From the NCBI GenBank assembly GCA_028868995.1, contig JAGWTH010000002.1, positions 124,001 through 188,000 of the forward strand: DNA of 64,000 nt, written 5' to 3'. The notes beneath the pieces were generated by a model, which did no database searches, was not told the DNA's origin, and saw only the letters and a program-made list of their open reading frames with translations. Made by a program: the position numbers and the translations under genes. Below, one piece after another: positions 18,249 to 29,242 of this stretch (positions within the stretch are counted from its first letter, which is position 1; each line of letters starts with the position of its first letter). Source of the stretch: Burkholderiales bacterium (GTDB taxonomy: Bacteria > Pseudomonadota > Gammaproteobacteria > Burkholderiales > Burkholderiaceae_C).

Positions 18249-19223
18249 ATGACCTTCAGCCGCCGCAGCGCGCTGGCCGGTGTCGCCGCCGCCATCGCGT
18301 TCCCCACCCTGGGCCGGGCCGAGAGCCGCTCGCCCATCCGCGTGCTCGTGGGCTTCCCGCCCGGGGGCGCCACCGACGCCATCGCGCGCGTCGTGGTCGA
18401 CCGCCTGCCCGGGCTGCTGGGCCAGCCGGTGATCGTCGAGAACCGGCCCGGGGCCGGCGGCCGGCTGGCCGCCGACGCCGTCCTGGCGGCGCCGGCCGAC
18501 GGCCTCACCTACATGATCGCGCCGAACGCGACGCCCACCTTCCTGATGCTCGTGCCGCCGCAAGCGGTGCGCTGGAACATCCTGAAGGACTTCGAGCCGG
18601 TCGCCGGCATCGCGTCGTACCCGCTGGGCATGGGCGTGGCGCTCCGGGTCGGCGCGAAGACCGCGCCCGAATTCATCGACTGGGTCCGGCGCCACCCGGG
18701 CCAGGCCACCGTGGGCAGCCCGGGCGCCGGCGGCCAGAACGCCTTCCTGGCGGTGCAACTGGCCACGACCACCGGGATCGACCTGCCCGTCACGCCCTAC
18801 AAGGGCTCGCCGCCCATGATCACCGACCTCGTGGGCGGCCACATCGCCTCGGCCATCAGCCTGATGGACGGGTTGATGGCGCACCACCGCGCCGGCCGCG
18901 TTCGGGTGATCGGGATCTTCACCCCGGAGCGCTCGCCGCTGATGCCCGACATCCCCACCTTCGCGGAACAGGGCATCCCGGTCAGCTCGGGCGAGGGCTG
19001 GACCGCCATGTGGGCGCGCGCGGGCACGCCCGCCGCGGAGGTGCAGCGCGTGCAGGACGCCGTCCGGCGGGTGCTCGCGCTGCCCGAGGTGCGCGAGCGG
19101 ATGGAAAAGGCGCTGTGGGTGTCGCCGAAGTTCCGCGACGGCGCCGAGACGACCCGCACGCAGGCCGCCGAGCTCGCCCACTGGGAACCCATCATCAAGG
19201 CTTCGGGCTTCAAGGCGGAATGA
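18249..19223 (+). CDS. TTT (Bug/TctC family) substrate-binding protein, Tat-like signal
   Basis: MTFSRRSALAGVAAAIAFPTLGRAESRSPIRVLVGFPPGGATDAIARVVVDRLPGLLGQPVIVENRPGAGGRLAADAVLAAPADGLTYMIAP. Confidence 0.93.
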   Translation: MTFSRRSALAGVAAAIAFPTLGRAESRSPIRVLVGFPPGGATDAIARVVVDRLPGLLGQPVIVENRPGAGGRLAADAVLAAPADGLTYMIAPNATPTFLMLVPPQAVRWNILKDFEPVAGIASYPLGMGVALRVGAKTAPEFIDWVRRHPGQATVGSPGAGGQNAFLAVQLATTTGIDLPVTPYKGSPPMITDLVGGHIASAISLMDGLMAHHRAGRVRVIGIFTPERSPLMPDIPTFAEQGIPVSSGEGWTAMWARAGTPAAEVQRVQDAVRRVLALPEVRERMEKALWVSPKFRDGAETTRTQAAELAHWEPIIKASGFKAE

Positions 19224-20203
19224 GCGGCGACCTGGCCCGGCCGGATGCGCCGCTTTCGCTGCGGGTGCATGCGATGACCTACGAGGCCGAGGCGGTGCTC
19301 GGCGTCGAGCTGCGGCCCGAGCGGGCAGGGGAACTGCTGCCCGGGTTCGGGGCCGGCGCGCACATCGACCTGCACCTGCCCGGCGGCCTGCGGCGCAGCT
19401 ACTCGCTGACGGACGAACCCGGCGAGCGTCGGCGCTACCGCATCGCGGTCCATCGCGCCGTGGACAGCCGCGGCGGCTCGCGCTGGATGCACGAGAGCCT
19501 GCGGCCGGGCGCGGTGCTGGCCGCTTCGGGGCCGCGCAACAACTTCCCGCTCACCGAGTCGGCGGCCCGGTCGGTGTTCATCGCCGGAGGCATCGGCATC
19601 ACGCCGATCCTGGCCATGATCCGGCGCCTGGTCGCCCTGGGCCGGCCCTGGGACCTGCACTACGCGACGCGAACGCGCGCCCACGCGGCCTTCGTCGAGC
19701 CCTTGCACGAGCTGGCCAGGCAAGGCGGCGGCCGACTGGACCTTCGCCACGACCGGGAGCCGGGCGGCCGCCCCCTGGACCTCGCCGCGATCGTGCGGGA
19801 GTTGCCGCAGGATGCGCATGTCTACTGCTGCGGCCCGGCGGGCATGCTCAAGGCGTTCGAGCTGGCCACGGCGCACCTGGCCCCGGAGCGCGTGCACGTC
19901 GAGCACTTCGCCGGGAAGGAGCCTGCGGCCGCCGGCGGCGGCTTCCGGGTCAAGCTGCACCGCAGCGGCCGGACGCTGGAGGTCGCGCCGGGCCAGACGA
20001 TCCTCGACTGCCTGGTCGCGGCCGGCGTCGAGCCCATGTGGTCCTGCCGCGAAGGCGTGTGCGGCACCTGCGAGACGCGGGTGCTCGATGGCGTGCCGGA
20101 CCATCGCGACCTGGTGCTCACGCCGGACGAACAGGCGCGCAACGACCGCATGATGGTCTGCTGCTCCGGCGCGAGGAGCGCCACCCTGGTCCTCGATCTC
20201 TGA
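19220..20203 (+). CDS. PDR/VanB family oxidoreductase (FMN reductase plus plant-type 2Fe-2S ferredoxin domain)
   Basis: GAGAHIDLHLPGGLRRSYSLTDEPGERRRYRIAVHRAVDSRGGSRWMHESLRPGAVL...VFIAGGIGITPILAMIRRL...WSCREGVCGTCETRVLDGVPDHRDLVLTPDE. Confidence 0.94.
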   Translation: MSGDLARPDAPLSLRVHAMTYEAEAVLGVELRPERAGELLPGFGAGAHIDLHLPGGLRRSYSLTDEPGERRRYRIAVHRAVDSRGGSRWMHESLRPGAVLAASGPRNNFPLTESAARSVFIAGGIGITPILAMIRRLVALGRPWDLHYATRTRAHAAFVEPLHELARQGGGRLDLRHDREPGGRPLDLAAIVRELPQDAHVYCCGPAGMLKAFELATAHLAPERVHVEHFAGKEPAAAGGGFRVKLHRSGRTLEVAPGQTILDCLVAAGVEPMWSCREGVCGTCETRVLDGVPDHRDLVLTPDEQARNDRMMVCCSGARSATLVLDL

Positions 20204-20219
20204 TGCTTCCCTTCCTGCC

Positions 20220-21004
20220 ATGACGACAGAACTGGTCACCTACGAACTCGACGGCGCGACCGCGCTGATCGGCCTGAACCGGCCGGACAAGCGCAACGCG
20301 ATCAACGACGGCGTCATCGATGCCCTGCGGGCCGCCGTGCTGCGCGCCCACGAGGAGGCGGACGTGGCTGTCCTGTTCGGCCACGGCAGCAACTTCTGCG
20401 CGGGCCTGGACCTGGCCGAGGCGCTGGCCCGCGCCACCGGCCAGATCAAGCCGCCCCGCAAGCGCCGGCGCCACAACTGGCACGAGGTGTTCGACCTGAT
20501 CGCCCGCGGCCCTATCCCCTTCGTCGCGGCGCTGCACGGCGCCGTGGTGGGCGGTGGCCTGGAGCTGGCGACCGCCGCGCACCTGCGCGTGTGCGACGCC
20601 ACCGCCCTGTTCGGCCTGCCCGAGGGGCAGCGCGGCATCTTCGTGGGCGGCGGCGGCACCGTGCGCATCCAGCGGGTGGTGGGCACCACCGTGATGATGG
20701 ACATGATGCTCACCGGCCGCCTGCTGGATGCCGAGGAGGGCCTGCAGGAGCACATCGTGCGCTACGTGGTGCCGCAGGGCGAGGCGCTGAAGAAGGCGCG
20801 CGAGCTGGCGGCGCGGGTGGCGAAGAACAGCGTGGAGACCAACTGGATGATCATCAACGTGCTGCCGCGCGTGAACGACCTGTCGCACGACGACGGCCTG
20901 TTCCTGGAGCAGCTGAATTCGGCGCGGGCGCGCCCGCCCGAGGCGGAGCAGCGCCTGCGCGAGTTCGTGGACGGCAAGGCGAAGAAGCTGCAGGAGAACC
21001 AGGG

Positions 21005-21008
<4 letters not shown>
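20220..21008 (+). CDS. Enoyl-CoA hydratase/isomerase (crotonase) family protein
   Basis: MTTELVTYELDGATALIGLNRPDKRNAINDGVIDALRAAVLRAHEEADVAVLFGHGSNFCAGLDLAEAL...LHGAVVGGGLELATAAHLRVCDATALFGLPEGQRGIFVGGGG. Confidence 0.93.
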
Positions 21009-22369
<1,361 letters not shown>

Positions 22370-22383
22370 AGGAGGAACAGATC

Positions 22384-23163
22384 ATGGATCTCGGCATCGC
22401 GGGCAGGAAGGCGATCGTCTGCGCCTCGTCGCAGGGCCTGGGCTACGCCTGCGCCCTGGCGCTGGCGCAGGAAGGCTGCGAGGTCTTCATCAATGGCCGC
22501 GACGAGGAGAAGCTCGCGCGGTCCCGGCGCAGCCTGCAGGAAGCGACCGGTGCGACCGTGCACGCGGTGCGCGCCGACATCAACACCGATGCCGGCCGGG
22601 CCGCGCTGCTGGCGGCCTGCCCGCAGCCGGACATCCTGGTGAACAACAACGCCGGCCCGCCGCCGGGCCAGCTGGCCGACTGGGACCACGCGGCCTGGAT
22701 GGGCGCGCTGGAGAGCAACCTGCTCGCCGCGGCCCTGCTGCTGCGCGAGGTGCTTCCCGGGATGCGGGCGCGCCGCTTCGGTCGCGTCGTCAACATCACG
22801 TCGGCCATGGTGAAGACGCCGCATGCGGCCATGGGCCTGTCGACCGCCGCGCGCGCGGGCCTCACGGCGCTGTCCAAGGCGCTGGCGCGCGAATGCATCG
22901 TGGACAACGTCACCATCAACAACCTGCTGCCGGAGCGCTTCGACACGGCCCGCCAGGAGTTCATGGCGCAGCGACTGATGCGCGAGCAAGGCATCCCCCG
23001 CGAGGCGGCGCGCCGGCAGATTGCCGACACGCTGCCGGCCAGGCGCTTCGGGCAGCCGCAGGAGTTCGGCGCGGCCTGCGCCTACCTGTGCGGCGCCCTG
23101 TCCGGGTTCATGACCGGGCAGAACCTGCAGCTCGATGGCGGGGCCTACGCCGGCCTGGTCTGA
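22384..23163 (+). CDS. SDR family oxidoreductase
   Basis: MDLGIAGRKAIVCASSQGLGYACALALAQEGCEVFINGRDEEKL...DILVNNNAGPPPGQLADWDHAAW; Rossmann TxxxGxG-like and NNAG motifs. Confidence 0.92.
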   Translation: MDLGIAGRKAIVCASSQGLGYACALALAQEGCEVFINGRDEEKLARSRRSLQEATGATVHAVRADINTDAGRAALLAACPQPDILVNNNAGPPPGQLADWDHAAWMGALESNLLAAALLLREVLPGMRARRFGRVVNITSAMVKTPHAAMGLSTAARAGLTALSKALARECIVDNVTINNLLPERFDTARQEFMAQRLMREQGIPREAARRQIADTLPARRFGQPQEFGAACAYLCGALSGFMTGQNLQLDGGAYAGLV

Positions 23164-23184
23164 GGCGCCGGGCCGGAGCCGCGC

Positions 23185-24765
23185 TCAGGCCGCCGCCCGC
23201 TCCCGCTCCCGCAGCCGGAAGCGCTGGATCTTGCCGGTCGCGGTCTTGGGCAGGTCGGGCACGAACTCGATGAAGCGCGGGTACTTGTAGGGCGCGAGCC
23301 GTTCCTTCACGAAGGCCTTGAGCTCCGCCTCGGTGGCGGCGGCACCGGCCTTGAGCACGACGAAGGCCTTGGTCTTGGTCAGGCCCTCCTCGTCCTCCTT
23401 GCCGATCACCGCCGCCTCGAGCACCGCCGGGTGCTGCACGAGGGTCCCCTCGACCTCGAACGGGCTGACGTAGATGCCGCTGACCTTGAGCATGTCGTCG
23501 CTGCGGCCGCCGTAGGTGTAGCTGCCGTCGGCGTTGCGCACGTACTTGTCGCCGCTCTTCGTCCAGCCGCCCTGGAAGGTCTCGCGGGTCTTCTGGCGGT
23601 TGCCCCAGTACATCATCGCGGCGCTGGGTCCCTGGATGTACAGGTCGCCGGGCTCGCCGTCGGGGACCGGCTGGCCCTCGTCGCCGCGCAGCTCGATCTC
23701 GTAGCCCGGCACGGGCCAGCCGGTGGTGCCGTAGCGCACGCGCTCCGGCCGGTTGGACAGGAAGATGTGCAGCATCTCGGTGGAGCCGATGCCGTCGACG
23801 ATGTCCACGCCGAAGTGGCCCTGGAAGCGCTCGCCGAGTTCGGCGGGCAGGGCCTCGCCGGCGGAGGAGACCAGGCGCAGCGCGACCTGCGCGCGCGGCG
23901 GCAGCTGGGGCGAGGCGAGCATGCCGGCGAAGCCGGTCGGCGCGCCGAAGAACACCGTGGGCCGGTGGCCGCCGACCTCTCCGGTGAGGCGCCGGAAGGT
24001 GGCGTCGGGCGTGGCGCGTTCCGCCATCAGTACCGTCGTCGCGCCCACCGACAGCGGGAAGGTCAGGCCATTGCCCAGGCCATAGGCGAAGAACAGCTTG
24101 GCGGCGGAGAAGCAGACGTCGTCCTCGCGCAGCCGAAGCACGCCCTTGCCGTACAGCTCGCAGGTCCAGTACGGGTTGCCGTGCGAGTGGACCGCGCCCT
24201 TGGGCCGGCCGGTGGAGCCGGAGGAATAGAGCCAGAAGCCCGGGTGGTCGGGCGAGGTGCGCGCCGGCCGCTGCGCCGGCGTGGCCGCATCGAGGAAGGC
24301 CTGGAACTCGACCTCCGAAGGATGCAGGGGCGCCACCGGACGGGAGACGATCACCTTGACCACCTCGTGGTCGGAGCGCGTCATCGCCGCCGTCAGCGCG
24401 GGCAGCAGCGCGCCCGACACCAGCACCGCCTGCGCCCGGGAGTGCTCCAGCATGTAGGCGTAGTCGTCGGCCGTGAGCAGCGTGTTGACCGCCACCGGCA
24501 CGATGCCGGCGTACATCGCGCCGAGGAAGGCGACGGGCCAGTCGGTGCCGTCCTGCATCAGCAGCAGCACGCGCTCCTCGCGACGCAGCCCCAGGCCGCG
24601 CAGGCCGGCGGCGAGGCGGCGCACCCGCTCGTCCAGCTCGCCGTAGCTCAGCGTGCCGAGGTCGTCGATGAAGGCCGGTTTGGCAGGGCGGCCGGCGTTG
24701 GCGGCCAGCAGGTGCTCGGCGAAGTTGAAGTGCTCCGGCGGCGGCGTGACGGTGGTGGGCGGCAT
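23185..24765 (-). CDS. Benzoate-CoA ligase family protein
   Basis: MPPTTVTPPPEHFNFAEHLLAANAGRPAKPAFIDDLGTLSYGELDERVRRLAAGLRGLGLRREERVLLLMQDGTDWPVAFLGAMYAGIVPVAVNTLLTADDYAYMLEHSRAQAVLVSG; AMP-binding YSSGSTGRPKG; sits in the box cluster. Confidence 0.93.
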   Translation of the reverse strand: MPPTTVTPPPEHFNFAEHLLAANAGRPAKPAFIDDLGTLSYGELDERVRRLAAGLRGLGLRREERVLLLMQDGTDWPVAFLGAMYAGIVPVAVNTLLTADDYAYMLEHSRAQAVLVSGALLPALTAAMTRSDHEVVKVIVSRPVAPLHPSEVEFQAFLDAATPAQRPARTSPDHPGFWLYSSGSTGRPKGAVHSHGNPYWTCELYGKGVLRLREDDVCFSAAKLFFAYGLGNGLTFPLSVGATTVLMAERATPDATFRRLTGEVGGHRPTVFFGAPTGFAGMLASPQLPPRAQVALRLVSSAGEALPAELGERFQGHFGVDIVDGIGSTEMLHIFLSNRPERVRYGTTGWPVPGYEIELRGDEGQPVPDGEPGDLYIQGPSAAMMYWGNRQKTRETFQGGWTKSGDKYVRNADGSYTYGGRSDDMLKVSGIYVSPFEVEGTLVQHPAVLEAAVIGKEDEEGLTKTKAFVVLKAGAAATEAELKAFVKERLAPYKYPRFIEFVPDLPKTATGKIQRFRLRERERAAA

Positions 24766-24774
24766 GGCGGGCTC

Positions 24775-26322
24775 TCAGTTCAGGTGGGCGAGGACGGCGG
24801 TGGCGGCCTGCACCGCCGCGCGCCGGTGGTAGAAGTTCAGGGCGCGCACGCCGCCCAGTTCCTCGCCCCCGCCGGCACGGCCGGGGCCGCCGTGCAGGGA
24901 CTGGGGCATCACGTTGCCGTGGCCGGTGTGGAGCGCGGCGACCTCGGGCGAGACCACGTGCACGCGGCCGTGGCTGTCGGCGAGCTCCAGCGCGGCCGAC
25001 CCCAGGGCCGCGGCGTCGCTGCCGTACAGGGACGCGACCAGCGAGCCCTGGCCGCGCCGCACCAGCGCGAAGGCATGGGCGGCATCGCGGTAGGGCAGCA
25101 GCGTGGCGACCGGGCCGAAGACCTCCAGGTCGTGCACCAGGGCGTTCCCGTCGGCATCGCGTGCGCCGAGCAGGGTCGGGCCGACGCAGCACGCGACGGC
25201 CGGGTCGGCGTCCACCGGCGCCTGGCCGGCGCCGTCGTGCAGCACCTCGGTGTGCTGCTTCAGCGCGGCGAGGCCTTCGCGCACCGAGGCCAGCTGCGCG
25301 CGGCTCACCAGCGAGCCCATGCGGACGCTCTCGTTGCGCGGATTGCCCACGGTGGTCTTCGCGAGCCGCGCGGCAATGGCCCCGGCCGCGGCGCCGTACA
25401 GTGCCTCGGGCACGAAGATGCGGCGGATCGCGGTGCACTTCTGGCCGGACTTCTGCGTCATCTCGCGGGCCGCCTCCTTCACCAGCAGCTCGAAGGCCTC
25501 GCTGCCCGCGGCCTCGCCCGGCAGCAGCAGCGCGCTGTTGATGGAGTCGGCCTCGATGTTCACCCGCACCGAGCCGTGCGTGACGGCGGGATGCGAGCGG
25601 ATGATCGCCGCCGTCTCGGCCGAGCCGGTGAAGGAGACCACGTCGAAGGGCTGCAGCGGGTCCAGCAGGCCGGCGGAGGAGCCGCACACCACGGACAGCG
25701 CGCCGGCCGGCAGCACGCCGGCGGCGACCACGTCCTGCACCATGCGCTGGGTGAGCCAGGCCGTGGCGGTCGCCGGCTTGACGATCACCGGCACGCCCGA
25801 GAGCAGGGCGGGACCGGCCTTCTCCCACAAGCCCCAGCCCGGGAAGTTGAAGGCGTTGATGAACAGGGCCACGCCGCGGGTGGGCACCATCAGGTGCTGC
25901 GACTGGAAGGCCGGGTCCTTGCCCAGGCGCGCGGCCTCGCCGTCCAGGAGGTGGCGGCGCTCGCCCAGGCTTTCGCCCAGCTTCGCGTAGGTGCCCAGCG
26001 TGTAGATGCCTCCGTCGACGTCGATGGCCGTGTCGTTCTTCACGGTGCCGCTGTTCGCGGTGGAGATCTCGTAGTAGGCGTCGCGGTTCGCCTGCAGGAC
26101 CTTCACCACGGCGGCCAGCAGCGCGCCGCGCTGCGCGTAGGTCAGCGCCCGCAGCGCGGGACCGGCCTGCTCGCGCGCGAACGCGAAGCCCGCGGCCAAG
26201 TCCAGGCCGGTGGCGTCGACGCGGGCGAGTTCGGTGCCGAGGACGGGGTCGAGCAGGGGTGTCCCTGCGCCCGAACCGGCCTGGGACCGGCCGGCCAGGT
26301 GGTTCAGCAGAAGTTGGCTCAT
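24775..26322 (-). CDS. boxD: 3,4-dehydroadipyl-CoA semialdehyde dehydrogenase (BoxD)
   Basis: [120 protein letters not shown]: aldehyde dehydrogenase of PaaZ/BoxD type in the box cluster. Confidence 0.88.
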   Translation of the reverse strand: MSQLLLNHLAGRSQAGSGAGTPLLDPVLGTELARVDATGLDLAAGFAFAREQAGPALRALTYAQRGALLAAVVKVLQANRDAYYEISTANSGTVKNDTAIDVDGGIYTLGTYAKLGESLGERRHLLDGEAARLGKDPAFQSQHLMVPTRGVALFINAFNFPGWGLWEKAGPALLSGVPVIVKPATATAWLTQRMVQDVVAAGVLPAGALSVVCGSSAGLLDPLQPFDVVSFTGSAETAAIIRSHPAVTHGSVRVNIEADSINSALLLPGEAAGSEAFELLVKEAAREMTQKSGQKCTAIRRIFVPEALYGAAAGAIAARLAKTTVGNPRNESVRMGSLVSRAQLASVREGLAALKQHTEVLHDGAGQAPVDADPAVACCVGPTLLGARDADGNALVHDLEVFGPVATLLPYRDAAHAFALVRRGQGSLVASLYGSDAAALGSAALELADSHGRVHVVSPEVAALHTGHGNVMPQSLHGGPGRAGGGEELGGVRALNFYHRRAAVQAATAVLAHLN

Positions 26323-26429
26323 GACATGCTCCGGGAAAGGGCGGGAGACGTCGCGGGACCGGGGCAGGGTTTCCGCGGCGCCACGGAACGGGTGTCTTGA
26401 CGCAGGGCAACATTGCGCCGGTCGCCAAG

Positions 26430-26443
26430 ATGCACTATCGTGC
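26430..26443 (+). promoter_or_regulatory. Candidate BoxR operator copy 1: ATGCACTATCGTGC
   Basis: Read directly in the boxD/boxR divergent region; shares the ATGCAYTATnnTGC core with the other copies. Confidence 0.6.
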
Positions 26444-26478
26444 CTGTCTATGGTGGAACCGGCGGGGGCCGGTGTCAA

Positions 26479-26492
26479 GCAAGATAATGCAT
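26479..26492 (-). promoter_or_regulatory. Candidate BoxR operator copy 2: ATGCATTATCTTGC on the minus strand
   Basis: Plus strand reads GCAAGATAATGCAT; same motif in opposite orientation, upstream of boxR. Confidence 0.6.
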
Positions 26493-26522
26493 GTTTAAGG
26501 GTTAACCCTGGGATTCGCTCTT

Positions 26523-27470
26523 ATGCAGGACCTCACCGGCTCCTCGCCCCTGGCACCGGGACCTTCCCTCGAGGAAGGCCAGGCCAAGAACCCCTTCCTG
26601 GTTCGCCTGGGGGAGCGCGTACGCTCGCTGCGCAGCGGCCGGGGCATGACGCGCAAGGCGCTGGCGGCGGCCGCCGGCGTGTCCGAGCGGCACCTGGGCA
26701 ACCTCGAACTGGGGGTCGGCAATGCCTCCGTGCTGATCCTGCTGCAGGTGGCGCAGGCGCTCAAGTGCAGCCCCGCCGACCTGGTGGGCGAGGAGGCGCC
26801 GTCGCCGGAATGGCTGCTGATCCGCGAACTGCTGGCTCACCAGGACGAGGCCACCCTGCGCCGCGTGCGCGAGGCCATCGTGCCGGTCGTCGATGCGGCC
26901 AGCGCGGGGCCGGGGCCGCGGCCGTCGCGGGTGGCGCTGGTGGGCCTGCGCGGCGCCGGCAAGACCACGCTGGGGCGCATGCTGGCCGAGGACCTGGGCT
27001 TCCCCTTCGTGCAGCTCAGTCGCGAGATCGAGAAGTTCGCCGGTTGCACCGTCAACGAGATCCAGTCCCTGTACGGCCAGAACGCCTACCGGCGCTACGA
27101 GCGCCGGGCGCTGGAGGAGGCGATCCAGATCTATCCCGAGGCGGTCGTCGAGGTGCCCGGCGGCCTGGTCGCGGAACCGGCCACCTACAACCTGCTGCTG
27201 TCCCACTGCACCACCTTGTGGCTGAAGGCCCATCCCGAGGACCACATGAACCGGGTCGCGGCCCAGGGCGACCTGCGGCCCATGGCCGGCAACCAGGAGG
27301 CCATGGATGACCTGAAGGACATCCTGGCCCACCGTACGCCCTTCTACGCCAAGGCGGAAATGCAGCTGGACACCAGCGCGCGGCCGCTGGACGAAACCTT
27401 CGTGGCCTTGCGGGCCATGGTGCGGAAAGCCCTGCAACCAAGGGAAAACCCCAAGCAACAAACTGCTTGA
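26523..27470 (+). CDS. boxR: BoxR/BzdR-type regulator: N-terminal XRE HTH fused to shikimate-kinase-like domain
   Basis: VRSLRSGRGMTRKALAAAAGVSERHLGNLELGVGNASVLILLQVAQAL (HTH) followed by RVALVGLRGAGKTTLGRMLAEDLGFPFVQLSREIEKFAGCTVNEIQSLYGQNAYRRYERRALEE (P-loop, shikimate kinase-like). Confidence 0.94.
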   Translation: MQDLTGSSPLAPGPSLEEGQAKNPFLVRLGERVRSLRSGRGMTRKALAAAAGVSERHLGNLELGVGNASVLILLQVAQALKCSPADLVGEEAPSPEWLLIRELLAHQDEATLRRVREAIVPVVDAASAGPGPRPSRVALVGLRGAGKTTLGRMLAEDLGFPFVQLSREIEKFAGCTVNEIQSLYGQNAYRRYERRALEEAIQIYPEAVVEVPGGLVAEPATYNLLLSHCTTLWLKAHPEDHMNRVAAQGDLRPMAGNQEAMDDLKDILAHRTPFYAKAEMQLDTSARPLDETFVALRAMVRKALQPRENPKQQTA

Positions 27471-27484
27471 AATCCTCCGGAAAC

Positions 27485-27498
27485 ATGCACTATGATGC
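27485..27498 (+). promoter_or_regulatory. Candidate BoxR operator copy 3: ATGCACTATGATGC
   Basis: In the boxR-boxC intergenic region; 12 of 14 identical to copy 1. Confidence 0.6.
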
Positions 27499-27519
27499 GT
27501 CTCAAGCCGCAGCACTTGA

Positions 27520-27533
27520 ACGCACTTTAGTGC
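27520..27533 (+). promoter_or_regulatory. Candidate BoxR operator copy 4 (degenerate): ACGCACTTTAGTGC
   Basis: 35 bp downstream of copy 3, immediately 5' of boxC. Confidence 0.5.
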
Positions 27534-27548
27534 ACCAGCCCTTCGGAG

Positions 27549-29228
27549 ATGCCCGTGAGCGACACCGCCCAGACCGCCCCCGCCCCGGTCGACTACCAGA
27601 CCCATCCCAGCCGCTACCACCACTGGAAGCTCGGCTTCGACGGCCCCATCGCGCGCCTCACGGCCGACTTCGACGAGAACGGCGGCCTGCGCCCCGGCTA
27701 CAAGCTCAAGCTGAACAGCTATGACCTCGGCGTCGACATCGAGCTGAACGACGCGGTCAACCGCATCCGCTTCGAGCACCCCGAGGTGCGCACGGTGATC
27801 ATCACCAGCGCCAAGGAGAAGGTGTTCTGCTCCGGCGCCAACATCTTCATGCTCGGTGTTTCCAGCCATGCCTGGAAGGTGAACTTCTGCAAGTTCACCA
27901 ACGAGACGCGCAACGGCCTGGAGGATTCCTCGCAGTACAGCGGCCTGAAGTTCCTGGCCGCGGTGAACGGCGCCTGCGCCGGCGGCGGCTACGAGCTGGC
28001 CCTGTCCTGCGACGAGATCATCCTGGTGGACGACCGCAACAGCGCGGTGAGCCTGCCCGAGGTGCCGCTGCTGGGCGTGCTGCCCGGCACCGGCGGCCTG
28101 ACCCGCGTGACCGACAAGCGCCACGTGCGCCACGACCTGGCCGACATCTTCTGCACCACCGCCGAGGGCGTGCGCGGCCAGAAGGCCGTGGCCTGGCGGC
28201 TGGTGGACGAGGCGGTGAAGCCGCAGCAGTTCGCCGCCCGCGTGCAGGAGCGCGCGCTCGAGCTGGCCGCGAAGAGCGACCGTCCCGCCGGCGCGAAGGG
28301 CGTGACACTCGCGCCGCTTCAGCGCACCATCGAGGCCGACGCGCTGCGCTACTCGCACGTCACGGTCGAGATCGATCGCGCGCGCCGCGTCGCGACCTTC
28401 ACCGTGCAGGCGCCCGCCGCGCCGGTGGAGGGCGACATCGCCGCCATCGAGGCGAAGGGCGCCAGCTGGTATCCCCTGGTGCTGGCGCGCGAACTGGAGG
28501 ACGCGATCCTGTCCATGCGCACCAACGAACTGGACATCGGCACCTGGCTGCTCAAGACCGAGGGCGCCGCCGCCAACGTGCGCTCCATGGACGCGGCCCT
28601 GCTCGCCAACAAGGACCACTGGTTCGTGCGCGAGACCATCGGCTACCTGCGTCGCACCTTCAGCCGCCTGGACGTGTCCAGCCGCAGCCTGTTCGCCCTG
28701 ATCGAGCCGGGCTCCTGCTTCGCCGGCAGTTTCCTGGAACTGGCGCTCGCCTGCGACCGCAGCTGGCAGCTGTCGCTGCCCTCCGACCCCGAGGCCGCTC
28801 CGAAGATCGAGGTGGGCGAGACCAACTTCGGCCTGTACCCCATGGCCACCGGCCAGAGCCGGCTGCAGCGCCGCTTCTACGAGGAGGCCGGCCCGCTGGA
28901 GGCGGTGCGCGCCAAGGTGGGCCAGCCGCTGGACGCGGACGCCGCCTTCGCGCTGGGCCTCATCACCAGCAACCCCGACGACATCGACTGGCCGGACGAG
29001 ACCCGCCTGGCCATCGAGGAGCGCGTGGCGATGAGCCCCGACGCGCTGACCGGCATGGAGGCCAACCTGCGCTTCAACGGCCGCGAAACCATGTTCACCC
29101 GCATCTTCGGCCGCCTGACCGCCTGGCAGAACTGGATCTTCCAGCGGCCCAACGCCGTCGGCGACAAGGGCGCGCTCAAGGTGTACGGCAAGGGCGAGCG
29201 CGCCGCCTTCGATTTCAACCGCGTCTGA
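27549..29228 (+). CDS. boxC: 2,3-epoxybenzoyl-CoA dihydrolase (BoxC)
   Basis: VDYQTHPSRYHHWKLGFDGPIARLTADFDENGGLRPGYKLKLNSYDLGVDIELNDAVNRIRFEHPEVRTVIITSAKEKVFCSGANIFMLGVSSHAWKVNFCKFTNETRNGLEDSS: recognisable BoxC. Confidence 0.96.
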   Translation: MPVSDTAQTAPAPVDYQTHPSRYHHWKLGFDGPIARLTADFDENGGLRPGYKLKLNSYDLGVDIELNDAVNRIRFEHPEVRTVIITSAKEKVFCSGANIFMLGVSSHAWKVNFCKFTNETRNGLEDSSQYSGLKFLAAVNGACAGGGYELALSCDEIILVDDRNSAVSLPEVPLLGVLPGTGGLTRVTDKRHVRHDLADIFCTTAEGVRGQKAVAWRLVDEAVKPQQFAARVQERALELAAKSDRPAGAKGVTLAPLQRTIEADALRYSHVTVEIDRARRVATFTVQAPAAPVEGDIAAIEAKGASWYPLVLARELEDAILSMRTNELDIGTWLLKTEGAAANVRSMDAALLANKDHWFVRETIGYLRRTFSRLDVSSRSLFALIEPGSCFAGSFLELALACDRSWQLSLPSDPEAAPKIEVGETNFGLYPMATGQSRLQRRFYEEAGPLEAVRAKVGQPLDADAAFALGLITSNPDDIDWPDETRLAIEERVAMSPDALTGMEANLRFNGRETMFTRIFGRLTAWQNWIFQRPNAVGDKGALKVYGKGERAAFDFNRV

Positions 29229-29242
29229 CCCGAGGAGACGAC

